Part shown: positions 44,384-55,832 of the stretch, one piece after another
Layout: each line of letters begins with the position of its first letter
How positions within the stretch are numbered: position 1 is the stretch's first letter
Source of the DNA: Cydia pomonella
Taxonomy: Eukaryota > Arthropoda > Insecta > Lepidoptera > Tortricidae
Assembly: GCF_033807575.1 (NCBI RefSeq)
Contig: NC_084707.1
Span: 14,184,550 to 14,248,549, forward strand
Reading direction: 5' to 3'
Length of the DNA stretch: 64,000 bases
The notes under the pieces: model-generated
Told to the model about the DNA's origin: nothing
Database searches by the model: none
The model's input: the letters and a program-made list of their open reading frames with translations, nothing else
Made by a program: the position numbers and the translations under genes

Positions 44384-45444
44384 ATACATATATATATATA
44401 CCGGGTGTTACGGTATACTGTATTAATATATCCTAAATACTCGTATGTATATAGATAGATATAGATATAGATTTATTTATTACACAACATACGATTGCAT
44501 TACAAATTACATTCATGTCAATTTATATGAATCTATATTGTGATTGTTAAAAAATAAATTCTAATAATGACTAAAAATAACATCATAATCCAGATAGTAA
44601 CAATTAATAAATGGAAATTTTCACCTGAAAAGGATCGTCAAGTCAGAATTTATTGAAAAACAATAATAAAATAAAAATTAAATAGAATCAAGAAACAAAA
44701 ACAATGTCAAATATGCAAAAATAAATTATACAGTTCTGTCAAAAAAAACACTAATTGAATATTATATTGGTTCTCCAGCAAAAAGTTTCTCAATCGACGC
44801 TTGCTTCGTATATATATACGAGTATGTAGGATATATTAATTTAATACAGTAGGTAATCACATATTGCTTTTCATGACAGTACTGATAGGTGCTTTTAATT
44901 TCACTTTAAAACATAAATACGAAAAAAAATGTCTCAATACAAGACAGCAGTTGCACCAAAATTCCCCAAAAATTTAGGTTAATTTTTTTTATTTTATAAA
45001 ATCATGTTTATTATAGAATCGTCTACTCATAATGCACTGATGTGTATTGTTGTAGAAGAGGAACGCCTGTTCGATATCCTGCCGAATAATGCCATAAATG
45101 GTCTTCAGTTTTATGACTGTAATTTGGCTTGGATCCATGAAATATTTATTTTATGCAAGAATAGCTTTAATAGATTATTTAAGTTAATATGTGTTGAGAT
45201 CGCGTGTCTAATCAATTTTTAAATTTTGTCTTTGTTACATATATGAATGGATGACAAACCATAATTCTTCTCTAAATTTAATTAGGTAATCTATAGTCCT
45301 AGTGAACTGATCACGCGACTACAACCTTTACTTAAGGTTATATCCGGATTGCGACCGCAGTAGCGTTGCTGTTGCTGTGTTACTTACTGCTATGAAGCAT
45401 TGATGCGGGCGATATCGTTGCAGCTTTACTTTTTACAAACTTTT
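44384..45444. other. AT-rich non-coding stretch, possible LINE tail
   Basis: GATAGATATAGATATAGATTTATTTATTAC at 44450-44480 resembles the complement of a LINE tail. An open frame at 45004-45222 has no domain, but its composition is less AT-rich than its surroundings; I cannot recognise it. Confidence 0.35.
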
Positions 45445-45870
45445 GTTTAGTTCGAGTCATCCACGATGACACGCAGATTTGTCAAATCTAACCTTTAATA
45501 ACATTACAATACGAGTCAAGACACGCGTCTTCGTGAATGACACTATCCATGTTATTTTTTATTTACCTGTCCCGTTGTCTGTCTGTAATCAAATCTTGCA
45601 AGTTAAATTTGACCCACTTCCCGGTTTCCGATGAAGCTGAAAATACTGCCTACATTATGTGGATGTCGGGGTACCATAGAGCTGATATGATGATGGAGAT
45701 AGGAGGTGGCCATAGGAACTCTGTGATAAAACAACGCAACCTAATTGTGTTTGGGGTTGATCTTGTTGTTAGCATTGTCTCGATGAGTATTAGTTGCCTG
45801 TGCAGCTGTGGAAAGAAAAGAACAGTCAGCGATAAAAGTTTGTACCAAAAATATAACTTTTGCTTAAACC
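45445..45870 (-). repeat. Dispersed repeats: copy 2 of the 1161 family plus a second common repeat
   Basis: 45445-45545 is the inverted counterpart of 1161-1257. Directly after it comes a second abundant lepidopteran repeat, with TTGACCCACTTCCCGGTTTC, GGAGGTGGCCATAGGAACTC, CGCAACCTAATTGTGTTTGG and CTCGATGAGTATTAGTTGCC. The 139-codon plus-strand frame at 45537-45956 is made almost entirely of this repeat and is not a gene. Confidence 0.65.
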
Positions 45871-46599
45871 TTATTCTCATATTCAGTCGTATTCGTAATT
45901 TTTTTAACACAAACTTATTTTATAATAAAATGTTGCTAAAACCAGAAGCTCTTTAAACAAGAACGTAGCAAGGTTTTTATGTGAATTCTAGCTCTTTGTT
46001 ATATGTGTGTACATGTATGGGTATGTCAATATGTCACAATAAGACGTGAGAGCGACAGTGACCCTTCGGTAGTGGCTTCCGTTGTTTTGTGGCCACCGCT
46101 GATTTTGTGGTTTCGTTCGCGTAACTTGATGACAGAGCTTTGCTCGCACATCCTTGTACCAGTCAGTGGAGCGAGAATAGGTAGTAGTGGTAATGAACTT
46201 TGAATCCGTTCGTAATAAGGTATGCCTAATTAATCGATCGTAATTAGTCAGACTTATTGAATACCAGTTCACGTGCGGTAGCCAAATCTTTTAAGTACAT
46301 CCGCTTTAAGTGGTACACAAAAGACATTATCTAATCGAAATTATCCATAACGCTTATATAAACTGTTGTCCAAATTGAACTGCAGCTACTGCTGTCACAG
46401 TATTAGGTATTCTTACGATTTGCGAAATGTTCTACTTCAGAAATATCTCTAGAAATTTTAGTGTGTTGTAAAAACACTGAAAGTTATTATTCAAACCAAA
46501 ATTAAATAATTATGTACGTACGAGTACAACAACACACTTATCATATATTCACCTGTGACTTGATATAATTCGATAAGGCTGATGGCAGGTACAAGTGGT
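45871..46599. other. Non-coding stretch
   Basis: No gene. The open frames on both strands around 45988-46272 overlap each other and have no domain. Confidence 0.35.
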
Positions 46600-46800
46600 A
46601 GAGGTATTACCCAGCGTCCGGTGTTTGTGCAAGCGATACCCTGGGAACCCGGCGTCTTCCGCCGGCTCCGGCACGGCGCGGGCGCACCCTCCTTGCGATT
46701 TTAACCCGAAGGCTACAAAATAAGCTGCGACCGATATCGCTCGAAGCGTGACGCTGGTGGCATCGAGCGATCAAAACAAACGAACGAACTTCCTCATGAC
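46600..46800. promoter_or_regulatory. GC-rich block, candidate regulatory
   Basis: CGTCTTCCGCCGGCTCCGGC and ACGGCGCGGGCGCACCCTCC give a CpG-rich core. ATCGCTCGA and TCGAGCGAT (near 46736 and 46762) form an inverted pair. The 81-codon minus-strand frame is arginine-rich, as expected of GC-rich noise. Confidence 0.22.
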
Positions 46801-47148
46801 ACAGGCCATTCAAACGTACTCCGATATAAGAATGACATCTAAATAATGCCATTCAGATATCATGCATTTCCCTCATACTTGTCCGTACATGTATTGGCGC
46901 GAGCGAGCCGCACAATAGCAAAACGATGTCATTCTGATGGCTGTGTACCCCTGCCTGGACACCTGCAACAAAAGAGCCATTATAAGATTTAAATTTGTGC
47001 TTTAGTTTGAAATAGGACACTGGACAATATTAAGTAAGTGTAAATTGCTCTTACAAATCAATTTATTCATTTATTTTTCACTGTTAGGTACTTAAAGAAA
47101 GTAAAATTGGTTTAATATAAAAACTCAGAAAGATAAATCTGTAATTTT
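46801..47148. other. Non-coding spacer
   Basis: No gene. CCTGGACACCTGCAACAAAAGAG at 46953 is reminiscent of a LINE 3' region but too short to call. Confidence 0.3.
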
Positions 47149-47290
47149 TTTTTTTATTATTTATTACATACACACAACCATCGTTACAGGATATCCTAAT
47201 TCGACAGTATGGAATTTGACACACAAAATAAAATAATTACATAGGTATACAGTACATAGATTAAGTATTACAAACTACAGTAACACAATA
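47149..47290 (-). mobile_element. Possible poly(A)-tailed retroelement 3' end
   Basis: T11 followed by ATTATTTATTACATACACAC, read on the minus strand as GTGTGTATGTAATAAATAAT plus poly(A), fits a polyadenylated insert. Family unknown; no coding part is visible. Confidence 0.35.
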
Positions 47291-50200
47291 CATACAGCGT
47301 GGCCCTTGTGAATTCGCTCAAAGAACAAAGAAACAAATCTAACTCGATCGCTACTCGATTAAGTGTGTGTGTGTTAATATTTTGCTAAAACTGAACGACT
47401 ACATTCATCCATCACGAGCAACATGAGTCCCGCTCTCGTCGAGTTGCTGTGTGCGGTGGTCACGCATTTAGTCAAGAGGATGGGGAAGATAATTTCAAAA
47501 TGTTAACTTACCTTCAGTTAAGAAATATTTCTCCCCTGCATTAATTTCATTCGAGTAATTTGGTTGTATTTCTTCAATTTGAAGTTAAATTGCTATTTAT
47601 TTAATCGCCAAACAAACGATCACCATTGAATATCTGTTTTTTTAATAATATTGCGTAGCTGCCTTGGACTGACTGTGACTCTTGTAGAAAGGCAAATCTG
47701 TTCTTCGTTTTCGTGTACCATGTAGCATTATCGTCACTTACTTCTTCTCGTAAAAAATACAAATAAGTAAATTAGTAATTTTATTTATACGTCTCACAGT
47801 GACATTATTCATAACTCATCACATTATTCACAGTCAACTGACGAACGCTGCCGCGACTGCACGCCGCAAACAGCAGCAGTCGGCCGCTGCAGTAATGTCG
47901 CACCAGTAATGTCGCAACGGTAGTGCAGCTGCAGTTGGAAATGGACTGTCACCTTAACTCGTAATTAAGCATACTTTGCATGTACATAAACTTTCGACCA
48001 CTTCCTGAAGTTACACGCGCATTCCAAATATGACTACACTACACTGTCAATTGTATTAAAAATACTGATGCTGCCTGGATTGTTAAGGGTTCCAATACCA
48101 GGAGACAATCGTTATTTTATAAAAGAGTGATAGAGAACAATTATAAACGTCGGGCAAATCTAAAATACTTATGTTTGTTAAAAAGTGGCAAACAGGTTTG
48201 CTGAGTTTTATAGTTGCCAGATTTCGTTACAATTGAAAATTAAAAACTGCAGTACTGTGTACATTTGTAGATGGTAATCCTGGTCTTGATACAATTTATT
48301 AGTTCCAACAGTTACCCATTTTGGGTATGCAATATTTAATGAACTTATGAACTAAACTTAAATAAAATGCAAAGATAATTAATTACATACCAATGAATAA
48401 TCAAAATATTCTTTTATTCTAAAAAAATATTTATCAAGTAAACAGTTTATCAATCGTAACCGGAATTGGTTACCTTTGAGTGCGTTTATATCAACTGGTA
48501 GGTGATTAAATACTCAAATTTAAATGAACATGTAGTTTACGCTGTAGTATGGTTCCGAGCAGTACCAAATTATAACAAAATCGTTTTTCCTTCATTGTTA
48601 GGCAATTTATTATACTTAAATATTCTAATATATTACTTCTAATTCATTGCATTGACGCAATAATACGTTCGCAATACGAAAACAACACTTGTTTAGCATT
48701 CCGATATTTTATAATGACTGACCTGGTTTGGCCTTTAGCAAAATAAGTATCATCCTCTCTTCGCATTCGGAGATTAAAAACGTTTGCTTCCATTCATAAA
48801 ATTATTAATGTGATCGTAAAATTGGGTAAATTTTATTGTCTCGAAGGCATAATGGGAAACTAATGTAGCGTGTTATTATTCAGATCGGCTGTAGCCGTAA
48901 AAATACGAGTGATTGTGTGTGAGATCCAGCCAGGCTCGCGGGCGACGTTCCCACCGCGGCGGAAGCCCCTTCTGCTATTTGAATATCAAACATATTTCGG
49001 TCATATTTCATTGGAACAGTTATGATATTCTTCCTCTACGTTTTTATTGTACGTGAATTAAATACTATAAAGTAGCAGGGGGCAAAGTTCCCAAAAATTT
49101 GGATACCGGCGACACGTTCTGGCTATTGAATAATAAAATATTTTCTATGTAGGTTGATACTTAAACCGTATTTGTATTGTAATCAGCCGTTGACCTCAAG
49201 GGTTTTATTAAGCCACTGTAGAGTGGAAGTTAATGCATATCCTCAGTTGTCCGATAATCCAGGGTGATCACCATTTAAAACTGAGCTGTATGCCAATACT
49301 CGAGTTTGCGTATGCGTAAGCGTATGACGATTGACGTGTTACATAACTATCTCAAGATGAGGATTCGTATAGAGGGAAAGATTTGATGACCGTCAGTTGT
49401 CACTATAATAACGGTTTTGCAGATAAAAATGACGTTTATGATTATAAGCTTATCAATATAATATAATTACATTACAAAGAAAACGTAATACTTGAACATG
49501 CTCCAGATATCGACCAAGAAGCTATATCACATATGGTTAAATGTTAATATTTCCTTAACTGATTAAATATTACTTGTTTTGTTTTTGTCGTCGCCTAGTA
49601 CCCATAGTACAAGCTTTGTTTAGTTTGGGGCTAGGTCGATTTGTGTAGGATTGTCCCCAAACATATATTTTTTTTAATAATGAATAACAAAGTTATAAAC
49701 GAATATATAAACGCATACGGAAAACTATTGTATGCTAATCATTCTGTATGATCCCGATAGTATATTTACTTTGTTAAAATATCGAAATGTTAACAATCGA
49801 TTGTGTATCGTACGACTGTATTTGTGCCCACAGCTAAAAAAAAAAACAATGAATACTAAGCATGGCAAAATCATAAAATTAAACTATCAGTAGTGACGAA
49901 AGTAGTTTTAATTATTATTAGTTTTAATATTTAATTTTTAAATAAATTTCCTAAGCTTAAAACGTCTGAAGCTACTAGTTACTTATAAGTTTTAAAATAC
50001 ATATAAGTGCCAAGGAAGCAAATTTTTAAAAATCGATATTCATACGCACATATTTTACATAACCGAGCTCTGTGAATTGAAGTGATTTGATCGCAATCGA
50101 AGGTTTCACAGAATCGCACAGAGTACTATGTTGTTCTCTGATCTGGTTACGGTCAGTGGGTTTAGCGCAAACGCCGATATGAAATATTATCATTACCAGA

Positions 50201-50933
50201 TGTTAGGAACCAATGAAGACTCAGAAGTGATCTACTTATTTAAGGTGCAGTGGATTCAGCCAGCAGTGTTTCTGAAAAATTGTAGCGCTTTTTTTAGATC
50301 ATAACACGGTGCTAATAAATATGAATATCAATCTTAGAGCGCTTCTCTAATAACTTTATTGATTTGAAACCTGATTATACAAAACTCAATATCTAAAACG
50401 CAAAATTCAAATTTATAATAATTTTTGCACAAAAGTTAAATTATGATTTATTTCATAAAAATGCAAAAATTCATTTCTGATCGAACTAATCGATTAGGTA
50501 AAAAATACTAAAAAATAACAATGATATCCGCGATCCCGGGCCACGCTCGGCTATACTACTCAGCGCTTAGCGAGCTGCGACCTGAACTGAAGGTGCCTTA
50601 AGTCTTGAAGTTATAATAAGTCGATGTGTAAGTATATTTTAGAAACCTTTTAATTTTAAATTTTGTTAAACTTCGCTCAAGGGCTAAAATTTCTCACTAG
50701 TTATTATCACGCAGTGATAATATTATAAGCAGGCAGATACACTGACACACTGGCACTGGCATACACTGCCAGCGCGAGCAACATGCTACGCTTGTTGTCG
50801 ATAATGCGCCTATGAACAGAGTGGCTGGCATAGAATGTGTTAAGACTGCATTTATAAGAATATGATTTATTGTGTGTTTCGATAAACTGCCTATACTGCC
50901 TAGGTACCTTGTTATATATATAATACTTATATA
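47291..50933. other. Long mostly AT-rich non-coding stretch
   Basis: No gene. GTAATGTCGCA is repeated in tandem at 47893-47919 inside GC-rich DNA with GCAGCTGCAG. A CpG patch lies at 48925-48970 (GCTCGCGGGCGACGTTCCCA). The rest is AT-rich without recognised repeats. Confidence 0.4.
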
Positions 50934-50985
50934 CTCTCCAGGCCGGTTTCGACCACGGCGACTGCTTCAACTCCGCTGCTGAAGA
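50934..50985 (-). mobile_element. Fragment of the 38492-39117 LINE family
   Basis: AGGCCGGTTTCGACCACGGC-GACTGCTTCAACTCC is nearly identical to TGGCCGGTTTCGACCACGGC-GACTGTTTCATCTCC at 38690-38724, on the same strand. Only about 50 bases of the coding end survive. Confidence 0.75.
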
Positions 50986-51186
50986 TGTTCATGTAACGAC
51001 CGGAAGGTCAATTACAACTTACATTTTTACATCTAAATAAGGTCATATCTATAGTTATCATTCGAGCACGCATGCATTGGTACTTGCCCGTACATGGTGC
51101 AAGCGAGGCGTACTGGATAAAAAATATTCAAAATGCAATCATTTTGATGTTAAACAACATGATCGTAGCCCAAGTGGGAGAGATTT
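50986..51186. other. Non-coding spacer
   Basis: No gene. CATGCATTGGTACTTGCCCGTACATG near 51070 resembles words at 46885, possibly a diverged shared repeat. Confidence 0.3.
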
Positions 51187-51960
51187 ATTGAACCTTTATT
51201 GCACAAAAGAAAACCTTACAGTGCAAAAGGCGGACTTAATGCCATGAGGCATTCTCTACCATTCAACCGTTAGGCAAAGCAGAGATTGTGGACGGTGCTA
51301 CTTTAACAACAAAAACAAAATATAACATAATAACATACCATACATACATACATACTTATATTAAGTACTTATAATATATACATAAGCAACGACAAAACTT
51401 ATAGAGCTTTCTTTGCTAGCAGTATGAAAAATTCATAATGTAGGTATGTATGACTGTATGTATGTATAAACAAAGTATGTATACTGCTAGCAAAGAAAGC
51501 ACGTAAAGATTTTTTAAATGCAAACTTATTTTGAGCATTTTTGATGCTGTAGTAGGAAAGTCCATTCCAAAGACGGGGGCCGCCTGCACGGAAAACGAAT
51601 TCGACATGAACCCGGTGAGATGAAGAAGGATGGACAGAGACATATTGCCGGAAGAGCTAAGTTGACGGTCGCTAGTAACACCGTATTATTGAAAATATAC
51701 TCAAGGTATTTAGGAGAATCTGGATCATTTAACACAGAAAAAAAGAGTACACAACCTGCGAACATTGCGTCGTTGACGGCAGGGGGGCCAGCCAAGTTGA
51801 GAATGAAAAGATGAGACATAATCATATTTACGAAGGCAAAAAATGAAGTGAATGAGATAGTGACATTATTCCAGTCCTCGCGTACAGCGAACAGCAAAAT
51901 TGCATGGATACATTATGAACGGAATTCATTCATAAAGTGGCAATTCCCTTTTGCAGCTCG
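51187..51960 (-). pseudogene. 5'-truncated LINE with TGACTGGTAGAGAATGCC-type 3' end
   Basis: On the minus strand the last coding stretch reads VEFVFRAGGPRLWNGLSYYS followed by IKNAQNKFAFKKSL (51600 to about 51500). The R-.-LWN-.-L ... F-K-.-L pattern is the usual C-terminal tail of Jockey/CR1/L2-group reverse transcriptases without RNase H. Upstream the frame is broken by stops. The 3' UTR ends GTTGAATGGTAGAGAATGCC, GGCATTAAGTCCGCC and TGTGCAATAAAGGTTCAATA (51290 to 51187). It links that 3' end, also seen at 19930 and 58931, to a LINE protein. A perfect 20-bp inverted repeat (51406-51425, 51481-51500) joins the coding end to the UTR. Confidence 0.78.
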
Positions 51961-52789
51961 CTGTACAAGGCTTAGGTATTACAATTTAAGTTATTTAAGC
52001 ATTAAATTTAATGTTATTTTTTTCTCTTAACATCACGTGTTCGTTAATCATAACATTTATTATTATAAGATGTATTTATAAAAAGACAAAATCCTTTCGA
52101 CCTTTCATGGGCATTGCGCCTCAGTATCAGTAATTGTTATATATGAGAGGTCGCAAAAGTATTTTCGCGGTCGCGAAAAATAAATATTAATAAAACAGCG
52201 CAATTGTCTTTCTTTTCCGTGAGAAAAATACGCGCGAGACAATATTCTTTTGTTTTTCTTTATTGTTATTGCTGTAAAGCATTTAGTGAGTAGCATTGAA
52301 CGATAAAACATGTTATTTTGTGTGACAAAGCGTCTGGCTTCATGAGAAAATATCGACCCGCAGATAGTGGAATAAGCGAATTATTGGTCAATCACTAAAC
52401 AAAAGGGAACCAACTGTGTCTTATGGAATGATTCTTTTTTTTATTATTATTTCCGCATTCGCATTAAGTAAAACGGAATAATAACAAGTTTTATTTTTAT
52501 TTTGTTGTTAATTAAATACCTGTATATTACTTATGAGTACCTACATACTCATAACTTCTTAGTAATCTTATAATAATTAAAATATAAAGATAAATCAATA
52601 AATACGTTTAAATAAATTGAATCGGGTATACCTATGACTATGTCGTTCGAATGGACAAATTACCATTCACTGTTCTCTTCAGGAATCTGATATTTATTTT
52701 TAGCAATAAAAACATACATTTCCTGACACTATTTCTATGTAGACCCACCAATGCATATACATCACAGTACGCTGGTTCATTCAAACATC
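51961..52789. other. AT-rich non-coding stretch
   Basis: No gene. AAAGTATTTTCGCGGTCGCGAAAAATA near 52156 holds the short inverted pair TTTTCGCG/CGCGAAAA. Confidence 0.4.
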
Positions 52790-53060
52790 CACCCATCCGT
52801 ATGATAATGTGACGAACGATAAATTGGCCACTAATAAGATAATTGGGCGCGCTCTATAGCGACGTAAATCAACATCTTAACAGCTGTGTCCGGACACTAA
52901 CTCCCGTCTCCGCTATTGTGTCTAAATCATAGGCGCCAGTAGGCGTTCATTTAGATCTGTTAATTCGCGGTCGCTATCGATCAATCTACATACTAAATCA
53001 AGATCTGATCGCAAGTATTGCATCCGACCGAAAAATATTGAACTATTCGAAGATTAAATA
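52790..53060. promoter_or_regulatory. Candidate regulatory block
   Basis: Unique, balanced composition with AATTGGCCACTAATAAGATA (ATTA plus GATA), GCTCTATAGCGACGTAAAT, ACATCTTAACAGCTGTGTCC (CAGCTG E-box) and GTCGCTATCGATCAATC. No repeat signature. Function inferred only from motif density. Confidence 0.18.
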
Positions 53061-54989
53061 TTCTATAAAATATATTTCATAGTGAGTATTCATCAATCGT
53101 GATCACGTAAATATTTTTTGACATTTTAAATGTTATTGATATTCTTTACAAACTGGCTTTTGTAGCGGGTGACCCGTTTGTGGGTGACTCTAAATCAGTT
53201 CACTCAAAATAAAAGCACAAACATCATTATTATGGTATTTATATGTGATTTTATTTTCAAAATAGATAATATATTACACCGTTTGTTTGCAATATATTTA
53301 TATTTAACATCTATGAATATACCTAATAATATTTCTGATGGTTTTCTAGTTATTGTTGTTGATTTTATCATAATATACAGTAGGTACAACAACACTATCT
53401 GATTCATCCAGTTTGGATCGTTTGAGGTAAACAATCGATTAGTGTTCAGATCGATTGGCTATAGTGGACATTTTATTGTCTTTCGAACATTTTATAACCG
53501 TTTTATTTATTTAATTGAAATTGATGGCGCTTATTAGAAATAGTGTGGGCCGATAAATTGCCTGAATGCGTGCTATTGTATTCCAACGAGGTGGAGTAAT
53601 CATTATATTTTACGTTATTTTGATTAAGAAAATAAGAGACTTATGAGACTTCTTCTGTTTTAATTGCCATATGATTTGCCTAATTATAAAAACGAAAAAG
53701 AATCATTTATGGTCAGGCAACCAACGCCCGTAGATACTTATCTTACAGACTTATATACACTGGCACGTCGTGAGCAGCTTTGACATTGTTTAAGTGCTTA
53801 GCTAATTTAATAATATATTTAGAAAAAGTTAACAACAGCCAGCCCGTATATGTTTCCCATAACGCTAAACGTGTGGAACATCGGCAATGAGTAGGTATGA
53901 TCGCCGCATGACAATCGGCTAAGCATCGATACCATCGGCATTATTTGTCAACGCTTCGCTGCGTTACACAAATGCTTTTTAGGTCAACAGTCGATTGGGA
54001 AACGACGATATGTCCATGTAGTAAAATATAAATAATTTGTTTCGATCGAAATGAGGGCCATTTAGAAACATGAGGGTAATAAAACTAGTGCGTGTCGTGT
54101 AAACTCGGTCGCAGGGCTTCGAACGGCATATCCAGTTAACTGAGAGCTGCGGATCATCAGCCGTGTAAGGCTCAGAATTATACAGTTTTAGGAGCAGTTT
54201 CGGACAGGGGAGCTCCTAATATAATTGGCGACGACATGGTTTCGTTAGCCGATATCGACGGACAAAGCATAACGACATTAGCATTCTAGGCCTGATGGGC
54301 GAACGTGTCCTGTGAGTATGAGTGCGGGTGATATTCATACTTACAGTAACATAGCATTTAATACCGGTATCTCTCTTGGCTTCATACTTTTATATAGGGA
54401 TCATTTCATAACATTTTTTATTAATGGAGCTGGAACAACTTGATTCCTGACCCACTGTGGAACCTTTTACATTTACTAAATCATTGGCATTATTACATTT
54501 ATTTAAAAAGTAAAATTCACACACAAATCAGTTTGTTCTATTATACCTGCTTAATTTGACATGAATCACAGTGAATAACGATCTGGTTTTTAAAGTTGAA
54601 ATGCCACCCCTAATATGAGCTGCGTCTGTGTGGTATGAAGTATAATCATATGTACTTACGTAGATCTGAATATTGTTTCAACTTCCCCAATTAATAATTA
54701 AGCAGGGCGTTGGAAATATGCCGAGATTTAATTACGTTTGAAATATAAAGGCTTGGATTTCCGTTCCAATTTGTGCTCTGACGGCCAAATTAATTAAATG
54801 ACAATATTGCATTTGTTTTTTTCAACATATTGAATTAAATGGCTGCTGAATGGCATAATAGAGGAATATGTTCTCAGTATTCATTATAGCAAACGCAATA
54901 TGAACTCTTAATACTCATTCTAATTATAATTTGTATATACACACGTAATGACTAAAAAAATTGCTAGAGTTTAAAATAGTCTTCTTCCT
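53061..54989. other. Non-coding stretch
   Basis: No gene. TGATGGCGCT, a variant of the AGATGGCGCT motif, is at 53522-53531. Open frames over 53169-53434 on both strands are AT-rich and overlap, so they are not credible. Confidence 0.4.
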
Positions 54990-55130
54990 GAATTGGTTTT
55001 AATGTTTTTTTTTTTGTAGAAAGTTTATTTATTAGCAAGCATACGGCCCGTCTGATGGTAAGCAGTCTCCGTAGCCTATGGACGACTGCAACTCCAGAGA
55101 TGTTACATGCGCGTTGCTCTAGATCTGGGG
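54990..55130 (+). repeat. LINE/SINE-like 3' region (GCCCGTCTGATGGTAAGC type)
   Basis: A T-run is followed by AGTTTATTTATTAGCAAGCA, GGCCCGTCTGATGGTAAGCA, GTCTCCGTAGCCTATGGACG and CTGCAACTCCAGAGATGTTACATGCGCGTTGC. I recall this series as a common lepidopteran repeat of the CR1/Zenon-like kind. The 79-codon minus-strand frame across it is not a gene. Confidence 0.55.
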
Positions 55131-55345
55131 CCCATTTCTCGAACGGTAGTAATATTATTAGTCTACGAACCGTCAAATCGTATGGATTACCATGAAAACA
55201 CACTTATTATATTACTTATAGACTAATACTCGGGACTCGGGCTCGGGAATGACTTCTGCTGTGTTGTGCCCCTACCACACAAAGCGAGATGACATTCGTA
55301 GTGCCCATACCTCTCTATTGGACGTAGTTTAAGGACATACCCGGG
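55131..55345. repeat. Two further MITE-like pieces
   Basis: GGGGCCCATTTCTCGAACGG, then GTAGTAATATTATTAGTCTA, opens a stretch whose weak complement TAGACTAATACTCGGGAC lies at 55220-55238. Next comes CCCCTACCACACAAAGCGAG, ATGACATTCGTAGTGCCCAT, a motif I recall from other lepidopteran sequences. Boundaries not fixed. Confidence 0.45.
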
Positions 55346-55832
55346 TCCCGATCTATTTAAGATAAAAAAACAAAGATTTTTTTGGTTAGCAATTAACTTA
55401 TTAAACTTAATTTAGCAATAACTAGCTACACACAAATAAATGTATGAATTCATTAACGCCATTGACTAATTTAGTTTCCAATTACCTACCCCAAAATTAA
55501 AATTAACATTACTTCTATAATTTAGTTCTAAAGAAATCTAGATATTTATGAAAGGAACGTGTTACAAAATACTCATTCATGAATATGTTATGAAAGGTCT
55601 AATGAAAATGTAATAGGAGTAATATGAATTTCTGAGAGCGCTTTACCACGTTGGCGTCCACGTGACCCCTTGAGAATAGCACCAGCCACGTATCAATAAT
55701 TTTATTATGAATCTCTTCAGCGACGATAATGTCTGATCACTTGAATATTTGCTTACTGATGTATACAAAGAATTTGTAATGAAATAGGCCAAGTTATAGT
55801 ACAATCTATATACGAGTATATAAATGCACGTG
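55346..55832. other. AT-rich non-coding spacer
   Basis: No gene or repeat recognised. Confidence 0.35.

Noticed and set aside
45537..45956. 139-codon open frame on the plus strand
   Set aside because: Nearly all of it is an abundant interspersed repeat; the frame is open by chance.
51526..51897. 123-codon open frame on the minus strand
   Set aside because: It is not the frame of the LINE protein; the meaningful tail (LWNGL...FKKSL) is in another frame of the same strand.
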